The position numbers and the translations under genes were made by a program. The notes beneath the pieces are model-generated. The model ran no database searches and had not been told where the DNA came from. It saw only the letters and a list, made by a program, of their open reading frames with translations. This document shows, one piece after another, positions 42,765 through 48,455 of a stretch of DNA of 48,455 bases (position 1 is the first letter of the stretch; each line of letters begins with the position of its first letter). The stretch comes from JANSWO01 sp964351875 (lineage in GTDB: Bacteria; Pseudomonadota; Gammaproteobacteria; Pseudomonadales; Azotimanducaceae). Location: NCBI GenBank assembly GCA_964351875.1, contig CAYGQC010000007.1:1-48455 (forward strand). Direction: 5' to 3'.

Positions 42765-43157
42765 ATGAACTTGCTCAAGATTTTCGCCGCACTGATGCTG
42801 GTACTCGGCATTACGGCGTGCAGCGACAGCGAAACTGGCGGCGGTGCCCTGGACGCGGTTAAAGACGCGGCTGGCGACGCAGTCGATGCTGCTGGCGACA
42901 TGGCTGACTCTGCTGGCGACGCAGCCGGTGGAGCCTGGGACAGCGCGAAAGATGCCGCTGGCGACATGGCCGATGCGGCTGGTGATGCGGTAGAAGGCGC
43001 CAAAGACGCAGCTGGCGACATGGTTGACGGCGCGAAAGATGCTGCTGGCGACATGGTCGACGGCGCGAAGGATAAGGCTTCTGGAATGGTCGACAGCGCT
43101 AAAGACGCTGCTGCTGACAAGCTCGACGATGCGGCCTCTGGCCTGCTCGGCGACTAA
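42765..43157 (+). CDS. LEA-like repeat lipoprotein
   Basis: A 130-residue protein with a signal peptide ending in the lipobox I-T-A-C (Cys 19), so it should be anchored in the envelope. The mature part is nearly all 11-residue repeats of the type A-K-D-A-A-G-D-M-V-D-G, about eight copies, poor in aromatics and rich in Ala, Asp, Gly and Lys. This is the pattern of group 3 LEA proteins and similar amphipathic stress proteins. An excellent ribosome site and a strong terminator suggest high expression as a single gene. Stress protection is an inference. Confidence 0.85.
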   Translation: MNLLKIFAALMLVLGITACSDSETGGGALDAVKDAAGDAVDAAGDMADSAGDAAGGAWDSAKDAAGDMADAAGDAVEGAKDAAGDMVDGAKDAAGDMVDGAKDKASGMVDSAKDAAADKLDDAASGLLGD

Positions 43158-43254
43158 ACCCAGTCTTCTGTGCTGCTCCTCGTCCTCGCAGACGGAGCAG
43201 CATCGTCAGCCAGGGTGGTCTCAGGCATTGCATGTTTGAGGCCTGACCTGAGTG

Positions 43255-43279
43255 AAACGGGCCTTCGGGCCCGTTTTTC
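43255..43279 (+). terminator. Rho-independent terminator of the repeat lipoprotein gene
   Basis: A 9-bp stem, AAACGGGCC with GGCCCGTTT, closed by a TTCG tetraloop (C-UUCG-G in RNA) and followed by a T run. This is the clearest intrinsic terminator in the window. Confidence 0.92.
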
Positions 43280-43509
43280 GTTACTGCGCCGGAAACAGCA
43301 GGCTCAGGGCTCCTTTGTTGGCCAGCGTTTATAGGCGGCACTTGATCTCCTCATTCGAAAAGCCGCCTGTTCAGGTGGGTTGGCTTTGGCAAGCAGCTAC
43401 GGGCGAGCGTGGCCTGGGACGCTGTTATCGGCTTGAACGAGAGTCGCCTTGAATGCGCTGTAATCTGTTACTATGGGCGGCCAATTTTTCTGGTACGCGG
43501 GAGCTAACT

Positions 43510-44700
43510 ATGCGCGATGTGGTCATTGTCGATAACGTCAGAACCGGTCTGGCAAAGTCCTTTCGGGGCAGTTTCAACCTAACCCGGTCCGATGACATGC
43601 TTGCGCATTGCATCGACGCTCTGCTCGAGCGCAATCCGAACGTTGGCGCTGGTGAAATCGAAGACGTCGTGGTTGGCGCCGCCAGCCATGTGGGCGAACA
43701 GGACGGCAACATTGCGCGTCTCGCCGTAGCTCTGTCAAAGCATCTGGATCTGAACACCACCTCTGGCCTGACGATCAACCGATTCTGCTCTTCAGGTCTG
43801 CAATCCATCGCGATTGCCGCCACGCAGATCGCCTCCGGCCAAACGGAAGTTGCGATGGCTGGTGGTGTTGATTCCATCTCCATGCGTAATCGTCAGAAGC
43901 CTGCGAAGGCTGAGCTGAATCCTCGCCTGCTCGAAGAAACGCCGGATATTTTCATGGCTATGGGCAACACGGCTGAAGTCGTTGCCCGTCGCTATCAGGT
44001 GACGCGCGAGGCTCAAGACGAGTATTCACTCCAGAGCCAGCAGCGCTACGCCGCGGCTGTTGAGGCTGGCTATATCGCTGACGAAATCGTGCCCATGAAG
44101 GCAACGATGCTGAAGGTGGATAAGGAAACTGGTAAAGAGAGCCACGTCGACGTGGTCGTCGACAAGGATGAGTGCAATCGTCCGCAAACCACGCTCGAAG
44201 CGCTTGCTGGTCTGCCACCCGCATTCGAAGAAGACGGTTCAGTTACCGCCGGTAACGCTTCGCAGCTATCTGATGGCGCGTCCATGACGCTGTTGATGAG
44301 CGCTGAACGAGCGGCAGCGCTTGGGCTCGAGCCAATTGGCATCTACCGCGGCTTCACCGTCGCGGCATGTGCGCCGGACGAGATGGGTATCGGCCCGGTT
44401 TTCGCTATTCCGCGTCTGCTGGATAACGCTGGTATGAAGATCGACGACATCGATCTGTGGGAATTGAACGAGGCGTTCGCTTCTCAATGTCTGTACTCCC
44501 GCGACGCGCTCGGCATCGATAACGCCAAGTACAACGTCAACGGCGGCAGCATCAGCATCGGCCATCCGTTCGGCATGACTGGATCGCGCATGACTGGAGC
44601 TGTTCTGCGCGAGCTGCGTCGTCGCAAGCAAAAGTACGGTGTTGTGACCATGTGCATCGGCGGTGGCATGGGTGCTGCAGGGCTGTTCGAAGCAGTCTAG
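43510..44700 (+). CDS. Thiolase (acetyl-CoA C-acyltransferase)
   Basis: A 396-residue thiolase. The nucleophile is Cys 93 in N-R-F-C-S-S-G, the His is in G-H-P-F-G-M-T-G-S-R, and the second Cys is in C-I-G-G-G-M-G-A-A-G. N-E-A-F-A is intact. It performs the last thiolytic step of beta-oxidation or the reverse condensation. ATG 43510 is supported by GGGAG at 43499-43503; an upstream in-frame ATG at 43453 lacks one. A fadB partner is not adjacent. Confidence 0.93.
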   Translation: MRDVVIVDNVRTGLAKSFRGSFNLTRSDDMLAHCIDALLERNPNVGAGEIEDVVVGAASHVGEQDGNIARLAVALSKHLDLNTTSGLTINRFCSSGLQSIAIAATQIASGQTEVAMAGGVDSISMRNRQKPAKAELNPRLLEETPDIFMAMGNTAEVVARRYQVTREAQDEYSLQSQQRYAAAVEAGYIADEIVPMKATMLKVDKETGKESHVDVVVDKDECNRPQTTLEALAGLPPAFEEDGSVTAGNASQLSDGASMTLLMSAERAAALGLEPIGIYRGFTVAACAPDEMGIGPVFAIPRLLDNAGMKIDDIDLWELNEAFASQCLYSRDALGIDNAKYNVNGGSISIGHPFGMTGSRMTGAVLRELRRRKQKYGVVTMCIGGGMGAAGLFEAV

Positions 44701-44722
44701 TCGGCTAACACCGCAACGATCT

Positions 44723-44760
44723 GCTCTGCGCGCCGCCGTCTTTCCGACGCCGCGCGGAGC
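44723..44760 (+). terminator. Strong hairpin downstream of the thiolase gene
   Basis: GCTCTGCGCG (44723-44732) pairs with CGCGCGGAGC (44751-44760) with one G-U in RNA, and CGTC/GACG pairs inside. It lies 22 bp after the thiolase stop. No T run follows, so it may stall polymerase or protect the 3' end rather than act as a classical terminator. Confidence 0.45.
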
Positions 44761-44790
44761 GATCCCTCCTCTCTGTAAGCGCTGTGCCGC

Positions 44791-44808
44791 GTAACAACCT
44801 GTAACAAC
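44791..44808 (+). promoter_or_regulatory. Direct repeat resembling an OmpR-family response regulator site
   Basis: GTAACAAC occurs twice, at 44791-44798 and 44801-44808, exactly 10 bp apart, one helical turn. Tandem half-sites in this arrangement are typical of OmpR-family regulators. The site is about 20 bp ahead of a possible GATAGT -10 (44828-44833), in front of the exported orphan gene and the ompR/envZ-like pair, so autoregulation is plausible. Confidence 0.5.
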
Positions 44809-44832
44809 TCCCGCTTCAGTCGCAAGCGATAG

Positions 44833-45576
44833 TTGCTAACATTGGGCGTTCGATTTTCGAGGCTAGCTGCGATTTTCAATTTCCTACCAGCCAGATCACA
44901 CAACTCTGCTCACAGCGGTTCAAACGCTGTCGCGAGTGTTGGGTGCGTTCGGCTGATATTTCCGATAATAGGTCCGATACTGGCGGCAGCTAGCCTGGCC
45001 GCCGGAACCTGCGCGTCGGCTGCGCCGCTTCTCCCGGTTGAAACTCGCCTTGTTCTTGACGCTCAGGCGGTTAACGCAGCAGCGGAGGATTCGCGGTCCG
45101 CGCCCGGTGAACCGCAGGGCCAACGCTCGGTAGAGGTAAGTAGCGCGGCTAACGGAAGCGACGCGGCGTTGTCTGATGCGAGGGTTTCCTACTCGCACAG
45201 CACAGATGAGCAGCTGACGACTATGGCCGCCGATTGGTCGAGCCTGTCTGCTGCGGAGCGGCGAGCCCTGCTTACCGAGGTCAAGTCGCGTATGGCGCGA
45301 CAGGCACCAAATCGCCCGGCAGCACAGGACGGTCAGCGGCCGTCTGTGAAGATAACGACCACTCGTCGATTTGGTCGCGTTGTGCGTCAGCCCGATGGCT
45401 CTCTCGTGCGCATAGAGACGTCTGTCGTTCAGGTGCGTAAGGCGCAGCAGCCGGTAGATGGTCCCGGCTTCGGCACTGGCTTCGAGAATCGTCGTCCGGA
45501 CGGTCCGGATGGAGAGCTGCAGGGCAACGGCGATCGGCGTAGCCCCGCGCAGACCGTCAAGCACGATCAGCCATAG
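44833..45576 (+). CDS. Exported hypothetical protein upstream of the two-component genes
   Basis: Up to 247 residues. A hydrophobic stretch at about 40-62 (I-F-P-I-I-G-P-I-L-A-A-A-S-L) ends in A-S-A-A-P, a plausible signal peptide, but about 40 residues precede it and the only nearby start codons are TTG at 44833 and 44842. The mature region is low complexity, rich in Ala, Ser, Gln and Pro, with one helical segment (W-S-S-L-S-A-A-E-R-R-A-L-L). No family recognised. It may be a sensor partner of the kinase, or the start may be mis-set; a wrong gene call is possible. Confidence 0.5.
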   Translation: MLTLGVRFSRLAAIFNFLPARSHNSAHSGSNAVASVGCVRLIFPIIGPILAAASLAAGTCASAAPLLPVETRLVLDAQAVNAAAEDSRSAPGEPQGQRSVEVSSAANGSDAALSDARVSYSHSTDEQLTTMAADWSSLSAAERRALLTEVKSRMARQAPNRPAAQDGQRPSVKITTTRRFGRVVRQPDGSLVRIETSVVQVRKAQQPVDGPGFGTGFENRRPDGPDGELQGNGDRRSPAQTVKHDQP

Positions 45577-45600
45577 GGATCCTCCGGGTGACACTTCGCC

Positions 45601-46341
45601 ATGACTGACAACGCCGTTAGCGACAGCGGCTATCTGCTGGTTGTTGATGATGATCCAGAGCTGCGTGAGCTGATCGAGGCCTACCTTGTGCGTCAGGGCT
45701 TTGATGTCTCCACAGCCCAGGACGGATCGGAGATGGATCGCAAGCTGGCAGAACGAACACCCGACCTTGTGATCCTCGACCTCATGCTTCCAGATGAGAA
45801 TGGGCTGGACATCGCCAAGCGTCTGAAGAGCTCCAGTGAGATACCCATTATCATGATTTCAGCACAGGGTGAGGACGTCGACAAAATCGTCGGCCTGGAG
45901 GTCGGTGCTGATGATTATCTCGGTAAGCCATTCAACCCACGGGAACTGTTAGCGCGGGTGCGGGCCGTGCTTCGCCGCTCGGCCAAGTCCGTCGAGTCGA
46001 GCGATGCATCGGCGGAGGCGAGTAGCATCGAGCGCTATCCGTTTGGCGACTTTGTCCTCGATGTCACGTCACATCGACTGCTGCGCAGTGACGTCGAGAT
46101 CTCGCTAACGTCTGGAGAGTTTGATCTTCTTGCCATACTTGTTCGGTTCCCTAATCGCGTGCTGGATCGGGATCGAATACTGGATTTGCTGACGGGCGCC
46201 GAACGCTCGCCGTTTGATCGTAGTATCGACGTGCGGGTGACTCGTCTGCGTGGAAAGATAGAGTCAGATCCTTCCAAGCCGCGTTTCATTCGCACTGTCT
46301 GGGGCAAGGGTTACATGTTTTGCCCTGAAGCGGATGGCTGA
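45601..46341 (+). CDS. ompR: OmpR-family response regulator
   Basis: A 246-residue response regulator. The receiver domain (about 10-125) has the acidic pair D-D in V-V-D-D-D-P-E, the phospho-acceptor Asp in V-I-L-D-L-M-L-P, the Thr/Ser position in M-I-S-A-Q and the Lys of G-K-P-F. The winged-helix domain (about 145-240) shows L-T-S-G-E-F-D-L-L, R-S-I-D-V-R-V-T-R-L-R-G-K-I-E and I-R-T-V-W-G-K-G-Y-M-F, close to the OmpR type. The kinase follows after 40 bp. The symbol is given by similarity of both partners to OmpR/EnvZ; target genes are unknown. Confidence 0.87.
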   Translation: MTDNAVSDSGYLLVVDDDPELRELIEAYLVRQGFDVSTAQDGSEMDRKLAERTPDLVILDLMLPDENGLDIAKRLKSSSEIPIIMISAQGEDVDKIVGLEVGADDYLGKPFNPRELLARVRAVLRRSAKSVESSDASAEASSIERYPFGDFVLDVTSHRLLRSDVEISLTSGEFDLLAILVRFPNRVLDRDRILDLLTGAERSPFDRSIDVRVTRLRGKIESDPSKPRFIRTVWGKGYMFCPEADG

Positions 46342-46381
46342 ATCAGCCGACGTTCCCGCCCGACCGCTCGGCCTCTGAGCC

Positions 46382-47674
46382 GTGGCAACGTCCTCACTGC
46401 TGTTTCGTACTACCGCGACTCTCGCGCTGTCTGCGCTCGCCATTGTCGGAACGGCGACGTTTGCGCTAAATCGATTTGTCATTGAGCCTATAACGGAGCG
46501 TGCTGCCGATGATGAGGCCGCTTTGCTGGTTTTGTCGGCGCAGACCTGGGTGGAGCTGCCACCACAGGCGCGGCCACTGTTCGAGCTCGAACTGGCGGAA
46601 AGCCATGATCTCATTATCTCTGAGCAGGCCAGGGAACTACCCCAGGCGACAACCGACGCGCCGTACCTGGAGCTGATCGGCAGCCAACTTACCAAGCGTC
46701 TCGGCCAGCCTGTTGTCCTAATGGAGAGCGACGATCTGGTTTGGGCGAACGTACCGATGGGCGGCTACCTCATGCAGATCGGTTTCTCACCAAGCCGCCA
46801 GAGCATCCAGCCGCTGTACGGTGGCATTTTCATCTCGGCTCTTGGCGCAGCGATCGTGTTTCTGACTTCATTGTTCATCGTGCGCCGGATCGCCCGGCCG
46901 TTGTCCGCCGCTGCGGAGCGAGCGGGCAGTTTCCGTGGCAGCGAACACTTTCAGCCGCTTCCGGAAGAGGGCCCCCAGGAGTTGGTCAGCCTGGCGCGCA
47001 GCTTTAACACGATGGCGCGGGAGGTCTCGGCACTGCTCGCCAACCGCACGACTCTGCTTGCCGGCATCTCCCATGACCTGCGCACGCCGCTTGCTCGTAT
47101 GCGGATCGCTCTGGAATTGTTGCCGGAAAACGTTGAGCCAGATTTGTTTCAGCGCTTTGAGCGTAACCTGGAAGCCATGGACGAGTTGATTGGCGATACG
47201 TTGCGCTTCGCGCGCGGCGCTTCGGAGTCGCCATTGTCCGTGGTTCTGAAACCCTACCTGGACGACGTGGTGGCAAGTTTCGACGAGTCGATCGAGATCA
47301 CCTGGCAGGGATCAGAGCTGGCCACTGTGGAGTTGGCTGCCGGCTCGTTTAAGCGAGTGGTGCATAACCTGTTGTCGAATGCCCAGCGCTACGGCCGAGA
47401 TGTCCGTGTTGCTGTTCGTATCAAGTCAGACGCCGCCATTGTCAGCGTGCTCGACAGCGGCCCCGGTATCGAGCCTGAGTATCGGCAGAAGGTCTTCGAG
47501 CCATTCTTCCGGCTCGATGCGTCTCGAAGCGTGACGACTGGAGGCAGCGGCCTCGGGCTCGCGATTGTGGCCCAGTTGTGTAATGCGCATGGCTGGCGCA
47601 TATCCGTGCGAGACGCCGCTACCGGCGAAAATGAGCTGCGCCTGCTGGTGCCGATTAGACCCAACCCTAAGTGA
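46382..47674 (+). CDS. envZ: EnvZ-like sensor histidine kinase
   Basis: A 430-residue membrane kinase. Helices at about 8-30 and 148-168 bracket a periplasmic domain of about 115 residues. A HAMP region (about 170-222) is followed by the H box G-I-S-H-D-L-R-T-P-L-A-R (His about 231), N-L-L-S-N-A-Q-R-Y (N box), D-S-G-P-G-I-E (G1) and G-S-G-L-G-L-A-I-V (G2). The start is GTG. The shape matches EnvZ, which senses osmolarity or pH and phosphorylates OmpR, though the ligand here is unknown. Confidence 0.88.
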   Translation: MATSSLLFRTTATLALSALAIVGTATFALNRFVIEPITERAADDEAALLVLSAQTWVELPPQARPLFELELAESHDLIISEQARELPQATTDAPYLELIGSQLTKRLGQPVVLMESDDLVWANVPMGGYLMQIGFSPSRQSIQPLYGGIFISALGAAIVFLTSLFIVRRIARPLSAAAERAGSFRGSEHFQPLPEEGPQELVSLARSFNTMAREVSALLANRTTLLAGISHDLRTPLARMRIALELLPENVEPDLFQRFERNLEAMDELIGDTLRFARGASESPLSVVLKPYLDDVVASFDESIEITWQGSELATVELAAGSFKRVVHNLLSNAQRYGRDVRVAVRIKSDAAIVSVLDSGPGIEPEYRQKVFEPFFRLDASRSVTTGGSGLGLAIVAQLCNAHGWRISVRDAATGENELRLLVPIRPNPK

Positions 47675-47691
47675 AACAAATTGTCACAAAA
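47672..47691 (+). promoter_or_regulatory. Second OmpR-like direct repeat at the end of the kinase gene
   Basis: GAAACAAATT and GTCACAAAAT are adjacent 10-bp half-sites sharing 7 of 10 bases and an ACAAA core like the upstream GTAACAAC pair. They begin at the kinase stop codon and lie about 50-60 bp before a possible transcription start near 47741. Regulator binding is inferred from pattern only. Confidence 0.4.
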
Positions 47692-47741
47692 TCGGGGTGC
47701 GCCGAAATCGCTGAGTAACAGGCCGGGGGCATAGTGTCTTC

Positions 47742-47866
47742 CATGGCGGTTGCATTGCACCGCCGCCTGAAAAGGCAATCTCTATCCCCTAGACCCATGA
47801 CTGGTTACACGGTTCGGAAGGTCAACTAGCCCACTGGCTCCCTCTCCAGGCCCGTGGGTTTTTTTT
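47742..47866 (+). ncRNA. Candidate small RNA downstream of the kinase gene
   Basis: A possible RNA of about 125 nt. It would start after CATAGT (47730-47735) and end at the T-run terminator at 47866. It contains GGCGGT/ACCGCC (47745-47750/47759-47764), GCCT-GAAA-AGGC with a GNRA tetraloop (47765-47776), a longer GACC...GGTC pairing and the terminator hairpin. No open reading frame of note fits. No known RNA family is recognised, and the promoter lacks a good -35 element, as expected for an activator-dependent one. It could equally be a 3' UTR of the kinase transcript. Confidence 0.4.
47830..47866 (+). terminator. Rho-independent terminator
   Basis: CCCAC (47830-47834) pairs with GTGGG (47854-47858), with TGG/CCA pairing inside, followed by eight T residues (47859-47866). 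It ends either the candidate small RNA or the two-component transcript. Confidence 0.8.
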
Positions 47867-47868
47867 AG

Positions 47869-47923
47869 GCTTCAATAAAGTACTCGCCAATTGATCCTCA
47901 ATTGGCGAGTACTTTATTGAAGC
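47869..47923. repeat. Perfect 26-bp inverted repeat
   Basis: Arms 47869-47894 and 47898-47923 are exactly complementary with a 3-base loop (TCC). The arm is AT-rich in its outer part (CTTCAATAAAGTACTC) and much longer than terminator stems. It starts 2 bp after the T run. No flanking gene or insertion sequence is seen. Confidence 0.92.
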
Positions 47924-48120
47924 GGTGGCAGTGCATTTGCGAAGCAAATGCTCGAGAGCCAGCTCCGTTGAATAACGAACCAGTGCTCGCTCCGCGAGCC
48001 TTGATTCGTGTTCGACGCGCGTTCCAGCTGGTAAGAGCGGTAGGGCATTTTTCTCATCGCGAAGCGATCGAAAAATGCTCGAGAGCATTGTGGAGCGTCA
48101 CCGCGCGTTGTTGAGTGGAT
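47924..48120. repeat. Hairpin cluster, two capped by GCGAAGC-type loops
   Basis: Hairpin A is GCATTTGC-GAA-GCAAATGC (47933-47951). Hairpin B is GCTCGC-TCC-GCGAGC (47985-47999). Hairpin C has arms 48045-48060 and 48064-48078 with ATCGC-GAA-GCGAT at its tip. A and C are both followed by the same 14-bp string AAATGCTCGAGAGC (47946-47959 and 48073-48086, overlapping the right arms), so they look like two members of one repeat family. No gene is seen. Confidence 0.75.
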
Positions 48121-48455
48121 TACGGGGTTGGCGCTTGCTCTCTACCCGTCTCGCGGGCATCCCTGCCCACGGACTCTTTAACGACCGGCGGAGTCATCCG
48201 CCGGCGGGTGGGCACATCCTTGTGCCCACAGATTTACCGATAGGAGCCGAGGTGCGCGCATCCCTGCGCGCGAGTGTTTGGGCGCTACCCGGTTGTTCCG
48301 GCATGCCTTCCCTAGCCGTCGTCGCGAGCCGAGACAACGCTTTGGCGTGGCGATCTCCGAGGTTGGTAAAGCCTTGCTCGGCGGGTTCCGGGGTTGGGCT
48401 CTTGCTCTCTACCCGTCTCGCGGGCATCCCTGCCCACGGACTCTTTAACGACCGG
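48121..48455. repeat. Non-coding region with hairpins sharing an ATCCYT loop and a 55-bp direct repeat
   Basis: A 55-bp sequence at 48134-48188 recurs exactly at 48401-48455, where the window ends. Each copy contains GGGC-ATCCCT-GCCC. Between them are CCGGCGGA-GTCA-TCCGCCGG (48185-48204, starting inside the first copy), GTGGGCAC-ATCCTT-GTGCCCAC (48208-48229) and GCGCGC-ATCCCT-GCGCGC (48254-48271). The ATCCCT or ATCCTT loop is conserved although the stem sequences differ. No credible coding region. Confidence 0.8.

Noticed and set aside
44920..45594. Open frame of 224 codons on the minus strand opposite the exported hypothetical gene
   Set aside because: Its product is Arg/Leu-rich without domain or signal peptide, and it ends across the regulator's upstream region. 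The plus-strand frame has a signal-peptide-like stretch, though neither is proven.
47924..48455. CRISPR array or integron attC sites in the hairpin-rich end
   Set aside because: Repeats are not regularly spaced with unique spacers of constant size, and no cas gene, integrase or attC core sites are visible.

Overview
This 48.5 kb window is gene-dense chromosomal DNA with fairly high GC. It reads like an aerobic, free-living, probably marine gammaproteobacterium. Grounds for that: a cmoA-cmoB pair, a convergent ppk1/ppx pair, a PA0069-family radical SAM gene behind an E. coli-type LexA box (CTGT-N8-ACAG), an EnvZ/OmpR-type two-component pair, a SirB2-family protein and a peroxiredoxin-glutaredoxin hybrid. 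Scattered acyl-CoA dehydrogenases, a thiolase and an enoyl-CoA hydratase point to degradation of fatty or other acyl-CoA substrates. I cannot name the genus. I saw no rRNA, tRNA, CRISPR array, transposase, integrase or phage gene.

Layout: (1) 0.1-5.7 kb, plus-strand run: MFS exporter, cytoplasmic GH3 glycosidase, glycerate 2-kinase, tartronate semialdehyde reductase. (2) 5.9-9.0 kb: Bax-inhibitor-1-like membrane protein, a divergent VOC protein/esterase pair, a small ABM monooxygenase. (3) 9.0-12.7 kb, minus strand: lipoprotein retropepsin, inactive-transglutaminase 7TM protein and RimK-like ATP-grasp ligase. This is a recognised but poorly understood peptide-modification cassette; here its middle gene has a leader with six exact 9-bp repeats. 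(4) 12.8-18.3 kb: LexA-controlled radical SAM gene, an orphan small protein, coniferyl aldehyde dehydrogenase, PhyH-type dioxygenase, Smr protein, Prx-Grx. (5) 18.4-28.2 kb: acyl-CoA dehydrogenase, cmoA-cmoB, ppk1, and LemA / M48 protease / ppx. (6) 28.2-34.9 kb: acyl-CoA dehydrogenase, flavin reductase, SDR, LLM oxidoreductase, enoyl-CoA hydratase, MATE exporter, Fpg/Nei-like glycosylase. (7) 35.0-42.5 kb: small membrane proteins, a PPOX-type flavoprotein, an outer-membrane barrel, a CinA-like/NadD-like fusion, a hydrolase, another acyl-CoA dehydrogenase, a SPOR protein, an SMP-30 lactonase. (8) 42.7-47.7 kb: LEA-like repeat lipoprotein, thiolase, an exported orphan protein, and the ompR/envZ-like pair. 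(9) 47.7-48.5 kb: no protein gene, but a possible small RNA with terminator, a perfect 26-bp inverted repeat, several hairpin families and a 55-bp direct repeat cut by the window end.

The items most worth following are: the ATP-grasp/7TM/retropepsin cassette with its repeat leader; the LexA box lying inside a promoter spacer between that cassette and the radical SAM gene; the CinA-like/NadD-like fusion; and the possible OmpR-linked small RNA followed by a hairpin-rich non-coding tract. All functions are read from sequence and family knowledge only; nothing was searched or computed.
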